Of a DNA stretch of 64,000 nt, positions 21,260 through 33,396 are shown piece by piece. This DNA comes from Phytophthora hibernalis. Taxonomy: Eukaryota > Oomycota > Peronosporomycetes > Peronosporales > Peronosporaceae. The position numbers were made by a program, and so were the translations under genes. The DNA lies in contig JAAKBF010000078.1 of NCBI GenBank assembly GCA_012656075.1, positions 62,001 to 126,000 on the forward strand. Direction: 5' to 3'. A model generated the notes under the pieces. The model was not told the DNA's origin. It searched no databases and worked only from the letters and a program-made list of their open reading frames with translations. How positions within the stretch are numbered: the stretch's first letter is position 1; each line of letters begins with the position of its first letter.

Positions 21260-23674
21260 CTACAGCTCAAATTCCTCTTCGTGGACGTCAAAGTTGTGCG
21301 CTCCAAGGTCGGCAATCGCATCGCCAGTAGCTGACTTCAGTGCATCAGGACCCGAGATGAACATTCCGATTGTAGTTTCTGTTGAGCTGGAGCTGTGCTT
21401 TTCGTGCACCTCACGCATGATTTCAACCATATTCGGGCGCGACCCACAGGCAACATCATACTGCTCCACTAAATCACGAAGTGTCCTGAGACTCATATCG
21501 TCTTCGCCATAATCCTGGTGTGCCTCTGTCGGCGATGTCGGTCGAATGCTCGAATAGTTGCAGTGTGCGACGTCATGGCTTAGAGACGGATTCTTGATGT
21601 TGCTGCTCGATTGGGATGATCGTTGCCATCGATTTAGCAATAACAAGGCGTACGCGACGATCGGAATCGAGAAGAGGACCCCGATCTCCACAAAGTTCTG
21701 CAAAGGCCAAAACTGCGTCTTCTTCCCGTGATCCATCAATACGCCATTGTCAAATTCCAGCCATATCACCAACAGCGTGACTGGTACGAACATGGTCGTG
21801 TATAAAACGATCTTGGTGCCTCTCGAACGCATTGGTTCGATAAATGGCGATGGAGCACTAAGCAGACTTGTAAACGTTCTCGTTGCAGTACTGTGTATGA
21901 TGCTTGTCTTTCCTCGCAATCGATCGTAGTCAATTGGCGTGTCCAGCATCATTTTGCTGGGCATACGCGTCAAGTTGAATCGAAGGGTGAACCGCTCTCC
22001 GCGTGGATCAAGACGTTTGATCTTCGATAGTATCGGGGAAATCTCTTCAAGCAGTGCAAGTTCACGAATGGCCAATACGAGGAAGACGTGTTGCATTGGA
22101 AGTGATGGATCATGCTTTTCGAGTCGAGCCACCATGTCCTCTAGAATGGCAAACAGCGGCGTGGAACCAATACCGCCTCCAACCAAGCACACCGTCGAGT
22201 ATTCATCGTATCCAGCGAGTGAAGCCCCGTAGTATCCATCCATGTACACAACTGGAAGATTGCCTTTGTCTCGACACTCTTGTGCGTGGTCTACGAGATC
22301 CTCAGTCCAATTGCCGAGCGATTTGGCAAGGATAGTCAGGGACGTTGGGCTCGTTCGCGGCGAGGAACTGATCGTAAATGCATGCCACTGCAGCTTCGAG
22401 ATGACAGGAACGTTGATGTACACAAACTGTCCGATGTCGAAGCCGCCCTCGAGTTGGTCTGCTGACCGAGCCACCACAATTTTGACGAGACCTTCAGGTA
22501 GTCGCGTATACTCGAGTACTTGCACAGGGAAGAGCGAATTCCAGCGTGAAATCGCTCTGCTCGACAGGTAAAGCACGAGTGTCGGAAGCAGCCACCAAAC
22601 AATTACGTTGAAGTGCAGCACGGCGAAGATCACAGCAGGAATATACAAGTGATGCACGTAGTAGAACGTCTCGAAGAGATGACGCCGAACCCACGGGTGA
22701 GATGTGAACAGGATGGCGAGCATGAAAAACAACGAGATCTCTCCGAACGCGTTGAACCACTTGGGATAGCCAATGTGCCAGTAGTCAAGCTGGCAGTCGA
22801 AACATGGCAGTGCTTGCTGGGCAAGCACACCCTGCCGATACCACAACCAGTAGAACGGAATTGCATGCAGAATGGCACCGTAGATTGCGAGCATGCCAAG
22901 CCAGCGATGGTACTTGACGCCATTTGCGTACGAAATGTTGAAGAACTCCATCCACGCGCAGTGACGCGTACACGGCAGGAAGAGGAACGCCATGTTGAAG
23001 ACGGAGCTGTAGCCGAATACAACACCGCTGAGTTCGAGCACCGTGTTAAAAGTGAATGGATCACCTGGGATAGGCAGGAATCGACGCTGGTTCACCCAGC
23101 CGTAGACAAACAAAACCACGTTTCCAATGATCAAGAACGCAATGAATAGCAGTTCACCGTAGCAAAAGTCCGTCACGTAGCGAGCACCCGGAATCCGTTT
23201 GAAGCGAGGAGGCTTGCGACGCAGTAAAGCCGACACCGCGAGTACTTGACGGGCCGTATGACGGTGCACATTGTAGTCTCGAACGAACTCGAAGAAGAGC
23301 AAACTGCCCAGCAATGGCAGTACAGTGAACACCACGAAGAACGTCGGAGCCAGCATTTCGTAGTGACCGTAGGCCTTGAGAGAGGAACCAGCAGGTGGTG
23401 GAGTCAATGGCACTCCCCACAACGGACTGATGGCGGTGTTGAAACTCAACTGGATAGACGGTGATAAGTACATCACTTGTCCCCAAATGTAGATGACGAC
23501 AGACACCAGCAGCATCACATGGACTAGAATATTGAGGAATGGCACTCGGGTAGCAGGTACACTTGGTTTGGTCGACTGAAGAGAGTTTTTAGTGTCTGCA
23601 ACGTCTTGATCAACTTCTTGTCCTTCTAATGGTGAACAGTGTTCACCATTGTTCACTGAACACTGCTCCGGCAT
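21260..23674 (-). CDS. ferric reductase / NADPH oxidase-like flavocytochrome
   Basis: 804 residues, one exon. Several N-terminal membrane helices carry the heme ligands in two pairs: H256 and H270 (YHRWLGMLAIYGAILH), and H341 and H354 (YVHHLYIPAVIFAVLH). The FAD-binding motif HAFTISS is at 431-437 and the NADPH motif GGGIGSTP at 499-506. The final NADPH-lobe motif ISGPDAL lies about 30 residues from the C-terminus, which ends in acidic residues (HEEEFEL) rather than the usual aromatic. Two extra hydrophobic helices (about 621-640 and 663-681) are inserted within the NADPH-binding lobe. It has no EF-hands. It would pass electrons from NADPH through FAD and heme across the membrane to ferric iron or oxygen. 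Sequence alone does not decide which. Confidence 0.88.
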   Translation of the reverse strand: MPEQCSVNNGEHCSPLEGQEVDQDVADTKNSLQSTKPSVPATRVPFLNILVHVMLLVSVVIYIWGQVMYLSPSIQLSFNTAISPLWGVPLTPPPAGSSLKAYGHYEMLAPTFFVVFTVLPLLGSLLFFEFVRDYNVHRHTARQVLAVSALLRRKPPRFKRIPGARYVTDFCYGELLFIAFLIIGNVVLFVYGWVNQRRFLPIPGDPFTFNTVLELSGVVFGYSSVFNMAFLFLPCTRHCAWMEFFNISYANGVKYHRWLGMLAIYGAILHAIPFYWLWYRQGVLAQQALPCFDCQLDYWHIGYPKWFNAFGEISLFFMLAILFTSHPWVRRHLFETFYYVHHLYIPAVIFAVLHFNVIVWWLLPTLVLYLSSRAISRWNSLFPVQVLEYTRLPEGLVKIVVARSADQLEGGFDIGQFVYINVPVISKLQWHAFTISSSPRTSPTSLTILAKSLGNWTEDLVDHAQECRDKGNLPVVYMDGYYGASLAGYDEYSTVCLVGGGIGSTPLFAILEDMVARLEKHDPSLPMQHVFLVLAIRELALLEEISPILSKIKRLDPRGERFTLRFNLTRMPSKMMLDTPIDYDRLRGKTSIIHSTATRTFTSLLSAPSPFIEPMRSRGTKIVLYTTMFVPVTLLVIWLEFDNGVLMDHGKKTQFWPLQNFVEIGVLFSIPIVAYALLLLNRWQRSSQSSSNIKNPSLSHDVAHCNYSSIRPTSPTEAHQDYGEDDMSLRTLRDLVEQYDVACGSRPNMVEIMREVHEKHSSSSTETTIGMFISGPDALKSATGDAIADLGAHNFDVHEEEFEL

Positions 23675-23964
23675 CGTGGATGTGTGAGGTTAGTGAAGAA
23701 AATCGAAGTGATCCGACCACTGACGTGTTCATGTTGCTCCATCCCCACCACCGAATCGGTGGTGCATCCCATTGATACGAAAGTGCTCAAGAGTCGATGG
23801 ATGGCATGATGGCACAGTCGTCCTAGAAGCGCCCAAGGCACGAGCTCCGAAGTAATTGACTGTGGCGTGCACAGGACGAGCCAGCAGCATGCCTCAAGCC
23901 AATCAGCACCACCGACACAGAACCAGTTCAACATGAACATGAACATCAACAACAATGAACCTCT
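23675..23964. other. intergenic region upstream of the reductase
   Basis: About 290 bp without a supported gene. The sequence before the reductase start (minus strand CTAACCTCACACATCCACG) is pyrimidine-rich, as in oomycete start regions. Confidence 0.4.
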
Positions 23965-24510
23965 TTATTCCAGGTACGCCTCGAGTTCTCGACCGCTTTC
24001 GAGCCACTTGTTCACACGAATCGGGTGATGGAGATACTCTTGTAGTTCCATGAAGAGTTGGAGTCGGTACTCTTTTAACCATGGGGACGGGACGGTGGTG
24101 CGTCTCAAAAAGAGATATTTCTCCACGTCTTGGCGCTGCATCATGGCCTTCCCTTCGTACGGGAACCAGGCGTCCCGGCAATTGGAGCAGCAAACGCTTT
24201 CTTCGTAGGTGCGGTAGATGAGCATTTGACCGTTGAATAGAACATCGTCCGGAGTGAGGAGGCGACAGCACGGGAAACACTCGGACCCGGGCGACGTCAT
24301 GGCGTTCAAAGCGCTTTCCCACTTGGACACTTGGACGTGATCGCAAACGTTTTCGTGGGCGAGTAGTTGGGCTTCAGTGGTGAACTCTACACTACACAAA
24401 CACTTGAGACCTTCCATCTTGTCCATCGTGACTCTTGATCGGGACTCGGCGAAATCAGGAATGGTCGGTCTCCGCTGTTGGTCTCCGGTACTTTTTCTAC
24501 AGGTGACCAT
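23965..24510 (-). CDS. small Cys-rich hypothetical protein
   Basis: An open frame of 181 codons. The in-frame ATG at 24426 (MDKMEGLKC) is an alternative start and would give about 153 residues. A C2H2-like or treble-clef-like set (CLCSVEF...LLAHENVC) is followed by further Cys pairs (CFPCC, CCSNC), so zinc binding is likely. The C-terminal half is helical with Trp/Leu/Tyr-rich segments. I do not recognise the family. Codon use looks like that of neighbouring host genes, and it lies in the same orientation as the reductase about 290 bp upstream of it. Confidence 0.55.
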   Translation of the reverse strand: MVTCRKSTGDQQRRPTIPDFAESRSRVTMDKMEGLKCLCSVEFTTEAQLLAHENVCDHVQVSKWESALNAMTSPGSECFPCCRLLTPDDVLFNGQMLIYRTYEESVCCSNCRDAWFPYEGKAMMQRQDVEKYLFLRRTTVPSPWLKEYRLQLFMELQEYLHHPIRVNKWLESGRELEAYLE

Positions 24511-25407
24511 CGTGGTTTATCTTGCACAGCACAACTGAAAGAGTCCAGAAGGTGTTGTGAAAAGATTATATTCGTTGCTATGACTGTGATACAATGATAC
24601 AGTCTTCGCATGAAATTTGACTTGCCGACGTGTTTTCACGCTTCATGGGCGCGGTGAGTTGGTGTCGAGATGAGAGAAGATTCGCCCAGTGCAGAGCACC
24701 AGAGTGCCGAGACAGCTTCAATGTAGCCACTCTTGGGTTTCAGCTTGGGCTCGCAGCAGCGTTGGTCGCTTTGAGGGTGAGCTGGTTTCATCGTCACGGA
24801 CAGTTGATCTTTGAGTATCGTTTCGAGTTTGTTGGGGTGATTTCTTGACTGTTTCATGGGCACCGCGCACGACTTGAGAGTTGAAGTATCAAGAAGGAAA
24901 TTGAGAAGTGGACAGCAGTCTTTTGCGAGGTGTAGATGAACAATAACTGAGTTCCATTCATTCACTGCATCAACTTTGATCATCAACCCAGGGCATCAAC
25001 ACAACATGTATTGGTCGGATCCACGCGCACGAACAATATACATGTAGCTGCAAGAAATCCGACTACGGTTCTCAACTCTGGGATCTCAAGGCTAGAAGTT
25101 CTTTATGCCAGAGTCTCCGAGAAGTACCCAGAAAATGAGCTGCTTATGCTGACCGATCCTCACTCTAATTGTCCTTTTCTTCAGCCGTGATGATCGAGAA
25201 GTGTTCAACTTTAACAGCTCAACTCAGCGAATACTTCCTTTGTAGTAGATCGTAGCAACGAATATAATGCTTTCACAACACCTCTTGGCATCACTTTTTA
25301 AATGGCCCACCATAGCACTACTGGACCAGTAGAACTGATAGTTTCTGTAGGCGTACTCCCAAAATGGACCCCACTTACCAAGAGGCGGCGAGCATTGGTA
25401 TCCGTAA
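24511..25407. other. intergenic region
   Basis: About 900 bp without a supported gene. Pyrimidine-rich, initiator-like sequence (CCTCACTCTAATTGTCC) lies near 25155, about 250 bp before the next start. Confidence 0.45.
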
Positions 25408-28400
25408 ATGTCTAGACGAATTGAGGTTCTAGTGTGGGTGTTTCTGGTGATTCGTCTCCAATTGCAATGTGTCCACGGCACCAACGCTGTCGACGACTGG
25501 TACGATCCAACTCGCTGTAACGAAGGCTCTTCCTCTACTTCATGTCGGAACTACGAACGCTGCAAAGCCACTCACCGTTGCGCTCGAGGAGATGAGGATT
25601 ACGAGATCAAGGCTGCATCATTGAAGAGTTTTACGAGGGAGTTCGGAGGTGGTGAACGAGAGCAAATTGCGCTCATGAACGACTTTGAGGACTGGAAATC
25701 GGGGACCCACCACTGGCGATTCGGGAATGCTACGAGCAGTAGTAGTAACGACGACAGTATGTTGGAACCGAAGGCATGGATCGGCTGGGACACCTTTACT
25801 TTCCCCGTGATCGGGTCGCTGGAGCTGAAAGAAGGTTACCTGGTGTTCGATACGGACCGAGCTGAATTGCGCGGTGACGTCGAGTTAAGTGGTGTTGTGG
25901 CCACGACGAGACTTGGAGGCACTTCTGTTGCAGTGTTCAACTTCATGACGGTTTATCTTGGTGCGGATGTGCGTGTGCGATTACAAGGCAATCGAGCGAT
26001 TGCGATTTTGAGTCGGAGCAGCTTCATCGTAGACACGGAGTTGCAAGCTCGACCTGGTACTTTGGGAGGGTTTCCAGGAGGTGGGTTTATCGGAGCGGGG
26101 ACGAGTTCTCCGGTGTGAATAACAACCAGAATGGTCCCGGGAGTACAAGTGTTCGGGTGTATGTGAAGACGCTGTCGACATGGGGAAAACACGTGCTGGA
26201 AGTGCAGGAGATTGAGACGTCGGTTGCTTCTGGACAGAACCTACACGGTCATTTTGTACTTCGTTATCCAAGTACTGGAAGTGTTGGGCTAACTACCGAG
26301 ATTGCGTACGATGCGACTTCCCTGGATGTGCGACGTCGACTCGAAACAGCCTTCCCGGATATCGGAGAAATACATGTTGAACGAGACGACACGCTCGAGC
26401 AAGTGCCTGAAATCGGTCGTTTGTGGCGCGTGACGTTCTTGTCAGCAGTTGGAAACGTCCCGCAGCTTCAGGCACAAAGTTTTCTCTCGGGACTAGAATC
26501 GAAGGTGGTGACGCGCACAATTGTCAATGGAAATGAACTCTCGGGGTTGTTCAGACTGAGATTCTCGGGTGATTCAACGCGCTGGTTGGCACATGATGTC
26601 ACGGCTGAGCAGCTTCGAAGTACTTTATTGACAGATCTGCCAACTTTAATTGACGCTCGCGTGGCACGTACTGATCCGAAAGGCCGATGTGTACAAGGTT
26701 CCACACTAGCGGATCAAACAGCTAGCTCCTCAATTGAAGCAGTCGATCCAAACTACGACCAAGGTGTGTATCGACCCTCGGAATGGTTAACACCTGAAGA
26801 CGACCTCGTCGAAGTAGCAGACAGCACGAAAAGTTACCCTGCCAAGCGTTGTCGTGCAGGGCGTGGGGCTGCTGGAGGTTTCGTGTGGAAGCTGCAGTTC
26901 TGGACACGAGAGGAAATGTAGTCCCCATGACTCCGACATCAAGCACCAAGACGGATGTTGCAACCCCTACAGCTTTGCAAGTTGATTATTCTCAACTTAA
27001 AGGTGTCGACGCAGTGGCTGAGGTTGTCGATTCTCAGTGCTTTTCATTAGCATTTGGAGGTGCTGGGGCGTCATTTGCAAGTACTGGAGGTGTCAGCTAC
27101 ACAGGTGATTCTCCGTGGGCAGCACCTCAATACGCCGATGAGTTTGTGACCGATCTCTTGGGAGGAAGTGGCGGTGCTGGGGGTGGAAAAGAACCGTTTG
27201 ACGTTTTCCAGTAGTCCAGCCAACTCAAGGTGGAGCTGGTGCAGGAGCCATCATGTTATCGGCAATCAATGACATCTTAATCGGTCCGAATGCGGTCATA
27301 TCAGCGAACGGTGGAGATGGAAGTTCGGCATTCACACCTGGAGGTGGCGGTTCTGGAGGTTCGGTGCTGTTAGTTAGCGGCGCTTCTGTGTCTCATCATG
27401 GGGGTCTGGAAGCAGTTGGTGGACATGGAGGACATGAACTTGTCGATGGAGGCGTTGGCCGAGGAGGTGGTGGTAGCGGTGGACGTATCGCCATTTACGC
27501 TCAAAGTTACTCATCTTGGGGTGAAGGAAGTCTGCAAGTGAGTGGTGGGGCTTCCTCCAATGTAGCAAGAAGTGGGGTCGTGGCTCTGTTTACGTGAAGG
27601 TTCGCACTGAATTGTCCATGCGTATTGATTCCTCGATTGGAGCTGCTACCACCGCCAAATCTCTTCTTGTCCACGGAAGTGAGCGATACACCGCTGGTTC
27701 ATCGTATTTATCATCAAAAACACGTCAAGTGTCTCGCAACGGACCACGATTCTTACTTTCCAAAGCTAGTAAGCCCACACGTATCTCGTACTTCGTTCGA
27801 GTTGGAAATCTTGAGCGGGGAACGCTTGCAGTGACCCGTGGAGCAGTCTTCGGAGTTCACAGGAGTGACGCGGCCCTGGCAATTGATGAAATGATGATTG
27901 CGATCGCGTTAGTCGATGGCAGCTTTGCACATGAAGCAAATACTTTTCAATGGCCACGACATATTTTCCACGACAAAGTGCAAACTGATCGCTGGTACAA
28001 GTTGGATATGACGCTCAATTGGGGTACGTCCACGTACTCTATTCGCCTCAATGACGTGCTAAAGGTGAATGGAGCAGCGTTTCAGGGTGAAAGTGTGGCT
28101 GCGTTGAGTCTGAATAACTTTCACGCCATGTCTACGTGGTGGGACGAGATTTACGTCGGGAATGACTACTTGCTTGGGTTCTCCTGTCCTTGGATCAAGA
28201 AAGTCCCCGACGCGGAGGCTGCAGAGGCTGTAAGCGAGAATGAAGGAGCAGCTCTCACCACAAAGCGTACATGGCGTAAATTATGGGCAGAGTCATCCCA
28301 GAAGCCGGGAACAACTACGTATCACCCGATGGTTCATCACGATAGCCACTTACCAAAGCAGGAAGTGTACAAGCACGATAACAATGGTATCGTCCCGTTA

Positions 28401-31382
28401 GATGGTGCACCGCATCGAGCATTTTTCAACGACGTTCGGGAACAAGAAAGTGAAGATCCTGATCAAAACAGCTACGAGGAGAAGCAAGCGGAAACGCTAG
28501 TGGGAAATGAAGAAGAAGAAGTCATTTCGTACGCAGAACTATTGACAATCGAGGGTCTACCGCTCGATAGTTTCATTGTGGAGCCGCTGGAGACCGGTAT
28601 CGATTGGGAAGCGGAAGTCGGAGCCTCTAGTGCTAGTTCGCCATCCCCAGAACCCGATGTCCCTCAACACTCAAGCATATACTGGTACTCAGAAGTGTTT
28701 GATGTCACTTCGGAGCGTGGTGGTATCGGTGGGTGCTCTAGTATCGACTACAATGAGTGGCGCAACGAAGGCATCATGCTCCATTTCACTAACCTGACTG
28801 ATCCGCTTGGAGACCGTCAAGAAGACAATGGAGGTTTACTCGCTGATCGACCTAAGGTGATCTTCAATCGCGCCACTAAGCGCTTTGTTATGTGGATGCA
28901 CGTTGATAGTGCTTCGGCGTCAACAGCAAACACGATGGGTCTTACGGGCGTCGCAAGCAGCGAATATCCGAATGGTCCATTCTCACTCGTTCATACCTTC
29001 TACCCTGACGCAGCACCATTAGAGGCACCAGGAGGACAAAGCGTTAACGAGACGCACGATCAGACTGTTGCCATTATTCCGTCGTCGAGCGGTGAAGACG
29101 CTGCATACCTCGTTCGGACGTACTACAAAACTGTCGAATACTGGTTGCCCCGGCCCGTCATGGATCCACTTTGGCAGAGTGTGCAAAAGCCAAGTACGGC
29201 GAAGGATGGAGGAACAGTGACCGACTTTGGATTGAGTTACCATCGAGCTTTTCATCACATGGGCTACGACGACCCAACGGATATTTATCTACAGCGCTGG
29301 CGCATGGAGGACACACCCTGGGAAGTTATCTGCTGCTCGCTTGTGAATGCGAGCAAGTGTGTGTCCGTCACGGAGGTGCCGCAAAAGCCGGAAGATGTTT
29401 GCCCGGTTGGAATGAAGAAGAAGGCGATTTTGGGCCAGGCGCAGACTCAATCTGCGAACTCCACTACGTCCGCCGTTGTTAAAACTCGGTACAAGGACCC
29501 ACACGATGACGCCAACAGTGCTTTTATCCCTACGGCGTCTGTACCGGCCTACACGACTTGGGGATTTCAAGTCCAAAATACCAAGACCTGGCGTGGCAAC
29601 TATTTTGATGCTCTCAGCACGAACATCACGCTGTTCATCTTCAAGCAGTTTTCTGGAGAGCGCCGACGCCACGAAATTAAGAAGGACCCAACGATCGAGT
29701 ACACTTACCCACACGAAGAAGAGCTCACCAAGAACGCAATTCCCACCAACGACACGGAGATTCTAGACGAACTGCTGGGAACTTTGGGCGTGCCTGTGAG
29801 CTTGGCCTTCAAGAGCAAGTATTCGTCCTTTGATCTTGCCGAGATCGATCGCAACAGTGATGGAAAAATCACGTCCTACGAAATAGCGCGACTAGAGGAG
29901 CAGAAGGCACTCAAGAAACTCACAGCCGAGCTGGTGGATCCAATAACCGCAGATTTCAACATCATGAAGTGGAACCAAGTCAAAATCATGGACGCCAACA
30001 CCGACGGATTGATCACATTCAATGAGTTCGAGAACTGGCTGGGCGTCGACCCGAATCTGCTCTTTGATCGATTCGATTTGGACAAGAACGGCTACTTGGA
30101 CGAGAACGAACTCGCCCGTGCGCTGTGGTACCGACAGATGCCACGGCTGGACGCTGCAATCTTTGTGTTGGATCCGTCCTTTGACGGTCGTGTGTACTAC
30201 GATCGATTTCGTGCATTGCTACTACAAGCACCGGACTACACTTTCAAATCGTACGACTTCGACAACTCCGGTTCACTCTCGCAGTCGGAGATTGATCTGA
30301 TGGTGAAAGATTTAGGTTCTGCACTTGCACGCCCAGAGGTGCTGGCCGCACTGAAAAACTCGACGACCAACAGCATCACAAAAGCTGACTACGCCGCGTG
30401 GTTCAGCTCCACCACCAGTCTCGTCGACGATGCCCGCAACAAGTTGAAAGTGGATAACGCCGTGCACGCTACCGGTCCCGATCGACTCACAGGTCCGCTG
30501 CATGTAGTGGAGCGACGACGAGCCAAGTACGTGGCCATTAGCGCTCTCACAGACGACTACTTGCGTACGCGAGGCCTGCTACGCGAGGTCGAGGGCGACT
30601 TCGAAGGACGTGAAGCACTTCTCAACTTCTTCGCCTTTAGTGAAGATCTATTTGGTCTCACCGACTCGGCTGACGGAGCTGTATTGGTCGACGAGATCAA
30701 ACCGTTCCGAGAGTTCCTGTCACCAGCGAATCTACGTGACCGTTCTTCGTATTGGAATGGCCGTCACTGGGAAGGTCGTCCATCGGCACCTGCACTATTC
30801 ACTTACGGTTCACAGTGCTTTCAAGTCGCCGGGTTGGTTGGCACTGCGCAGGACGACCAAGAGAGTGGCTGTTTGCCGTGCCGCACCACTTCTCCGTACG
30901 CTTCGGACGTGGTTGACCAATACCAAACCTTTTTACGCGGCACAGCTCAATGTCAAGCACAGAGGGAGCTGGACGCGTACATCAAAGAGTTTGACCAGCA
31001 AGTGTCGATCCAGCTGCAGTATCAACAACAAGCTCAACTCGGTCCGCAAGGACTGCAGCCGCACATGTCGCCGTGCTACAACCAGTCGCAATTCTTCCCG
31101 TGCGACGTACATAAAGTCTTGGACGGAAACGTGGCCGACACTCTTGGTAACTGGACAGCTCGGGAAACCGCACAGAACTTGGCATGGGAGAAGCACCCGA
31201 ACAACGTTGGGTCGTCCGTGAAAATCCGAGCCGACGACTACCAGGTCGAGTCTAAGGGCCCCTCGTACATCGAGCGCTTTCCTCGTCGGGAGCGAGAACC
31301 GTTGAATGGGGCTGCACCCTTGGATAGTATCACAACGTACGAACCTAATGAACTCGCAGACGTCCTCGGTGGTGGGCGGTGA
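25408..31382 (+). CDS. large secreted protein: Gly-rich region, LamG-like, GH43-like propeller, four EF-hands
   Basis: About 1990 residues. A signal peptide starts the protein (VLVWVFLVIRLQLQCVHG). A Gly-rich region follows up to about residue 730, then a concanavalin/LamG-like segment (about 785-930), an acidic linker and a GH43-like five-blade propeller start (about 1090-1295; DRPKVIFNRATKRFVMWMHV is characteristic). Then come four EF-hand loops between about 1479 and 1630 (DRNSDGKITSYE, DANTDGLITFNE, DLDKNGYLDENE, DFDNSGSLSQSE) and a long C-terminal part with Cys residues. It would be an extracellular or wall protein that binds calcium and probably glycans. Four frame breaks split it, each at a homopolymer one base short: G4 at 26097-26100, T3 at 26879-26881, T4C2 at 27204-27209, G4 at 27574-27577. 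These look like sequence errors. An internal stretch near 30900-31080 is Gln-rich. Confidence 0.82.
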
Positions 31383-31436
31383 CCATTTTCACCTACGAAC
31401 GACAATAAAACACTTGATAACGGTTTGTTCTCTGAC

Positions 31437-31677
31437 TGTAGTAGAATTCGATTGAACAAACTCACGAGGGAAGCTGGCGCTTCCTGTAAACCCTTGGTTG
31501 TACTGTAGTCTGCAAGTCTTAGAATGAGATCGGTCAAACCTCTCGTCAGACTGCTGTAGTGATACCTGCACTAGTTTACCCACCTCAGAGTCTTATCCTA
31601 CGCCAGCTTTAGCTGAGGTTGTTCTTTACTATCAGCCCGATGCGTGGTCAGGTCATGAAGACCGTCGCTCCACTACA
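31437..31677 (-). repeat. LTR of a chromovirus-type Gypsy element
   Basis: In minus orientation this 241-bp block starts TGTAGTGGAGCG and ends CTACTACA, after a purine-rich tract GGTGGGGCGG, 65 bp downstream of the chromodomain gene end. This is the layout of a 3' LTR with its polypurine tract. No partner LTR lies in the window. Confidence 0.6.
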
Positions 31678-31741
31678 CCGCCCCACCAAGACTTGACCAC
31701 GCGTCTTAGAGTCGATCTCTCTTGATGTTGCTCTTGAAGTG

Positions 31742-32620
31742 TTAAAGTTTTACCATGGCTGCACGCAGCTCGACGTCAGCTGCCTTGGTTACAAACAGCT
31801 TCATCATCACAGGAATGTCCTTGTACAGTGATTTGAGGGACTCCCATGAGTCCTCAATTGGCTCCAGACCTTTCCACCCTACCAGTATCTCGTAACACCG
31901 CTTTGCCGAATTCCACCGGTGATCTTTGAGTTCAGCGACCGTGAGAACAATACTCTGAGCAGCCACGTGCTGACGGATTTCCTCCGTCACCTCAAAGACT
32001 CATCGGCGTAGAACTTCAAGCGTGAAGCGTGCACGTCTGATCCGCGCCAGTCACTAGGTGCTGCACGCGAAATGAGTGTTCGTCTGTCCCCACCACTTGA
32101 TACGGACCAATCCAGGTGACTAGAAGCTTGTCATTGTGTTTTTGATCCACTCTTGATCGAAGGACGTAGTCACCAACGTCGAAGTTCGCCAAAATGGCTC
32201 CCTTCTGCATATTCTGGTTCCGCTTGGTTTGCTCCGACCTTGCCGTCTGCACCTTCCTGTGCGTCTCCTGTACACGAGTACGCAGTACGGACAATCTCCG
32301 TTCAAGATTTCCAGATGTCAAGTCAATCGTGACGAGATCTCCTGTCTCTGTCGAGCCCGAAGTCGAGTGGGGATGCAGCGGGCAGAACGCAAAATAGTTC
32401 AACTGGGGCTTTGTTGGCAAGAGACGGCACCGGTGTGTGGTTCAGACTGGCCTGCACCACCGGGACGAAATGAGTCCAATCTCGGATGTCAACCTTGCCT
32501 TCAAGGCACATAGCCCTCAAAACCTGAACAATGTCCCTGTTCAGTCACTCGATGGATCCATTTATCCATGGGCAGTACACCACAGTGAAGCGCTGGTTGC
32601 TGTCTTGCCACCTCGGCCAC
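31742..32620 (-). pseudogene. Ty3/Gypsy chromovirus pol 3' end (integrase C-terminus and chromodomain)
   Basis: Minus-strand segments in shifting frames: an integrase C-terminal part (YCPWINGSIEWLNRDIVQVL, then WTHFVPVVQASLNHTPVP), the GPY/F-like region (WIGPYQVV) and a chromodomain (CYEILVGWKGLEPIEDSWES). The 5' part of the element is missing, with similarity stopping at about 32620. The chromodomain places it with chromoviruses, which use it to target integration to particular chromatin. Confidence 0.85.
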
Positions 32621-33396
32621 CACTCGATTCTATTATAACGGATGACGTTGTTGAGGGATGTACATTGGTTGAAGCGTCTCGAGATACACTACCCGGAAAC
32701 AAACAGTTTGCAAACATTAGTGTTGGCAGTGCAGTTTTAACACTACCACTAAATACTGTAGTAAAATTTGTCCAGTGAGCCGATATGAGCATTTCTATTG
32801 AGATTTGTATCCACCCTAGCAGCGAGAACGGATAAATAACTAGCACGCAACCAAGTCTCAGCACAACGCAACACCGATAATCGGCATGTGATTTCGCTTT
32901 ATTTTAGAAGTTGATGAAACATGTAGTGGTCGCCAATCGACTGCAGAGATGTAGCGAGGGGTCGCAGAATGATTAAGGCCGTTTCAGAACTTGCGGACAG
33001 AGGCTAAAAACACACACACAATGGTAAAGCTGCAGAAACTCGCTTGGAACGCACTTGCTTTTGAAGCTGAAAGACCCCGTGCGCTTACAGCGCGCTACTG
33101 TTTATTCAGCTAAAGGCTGAAAGCACAAGGGTTTCTAAAGGGACCCGATTTGATTTTTTTAATTTTAGCTCAATTTCGATTTTTGCAGGCTGTTTTATAC
33201 CATTTGACCTCGCGTTTGTATGGCTCGCGCTCGCATGGGACGCGCGGAATCTCGACGTTCGGTCGCGGTAGCAACGCGAAACCGTTTAGAAAAGTTCTTG
33301 TTAATTTGACGACTCTCTCAATCAAGTTCACAGCATTTGCAGGTCAACTTCAGAGGTATCTTTAGAAATGAACTTTATTGCAGCTGTGCGGCCCAC
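32621..33396. other. repeat-derived intergenic sequence
   Basis: No gene is supported. A 46-bp piece at 33067-33112 is the inverted counterpart of 40808-40856 (both read ACAGTAGCGCGCTG-AAGCGCACG-GGTCTTTC in one orientation). Confidence 0.5.

Noticed and set aside
26098..26131. Very short intron near 26112 in the large secreted protein gene
   Set aside because: The candidate GT-AG would be only 17 nt. One missing G in the G4 run explains the frame change and continues the Gly-rich sequence.
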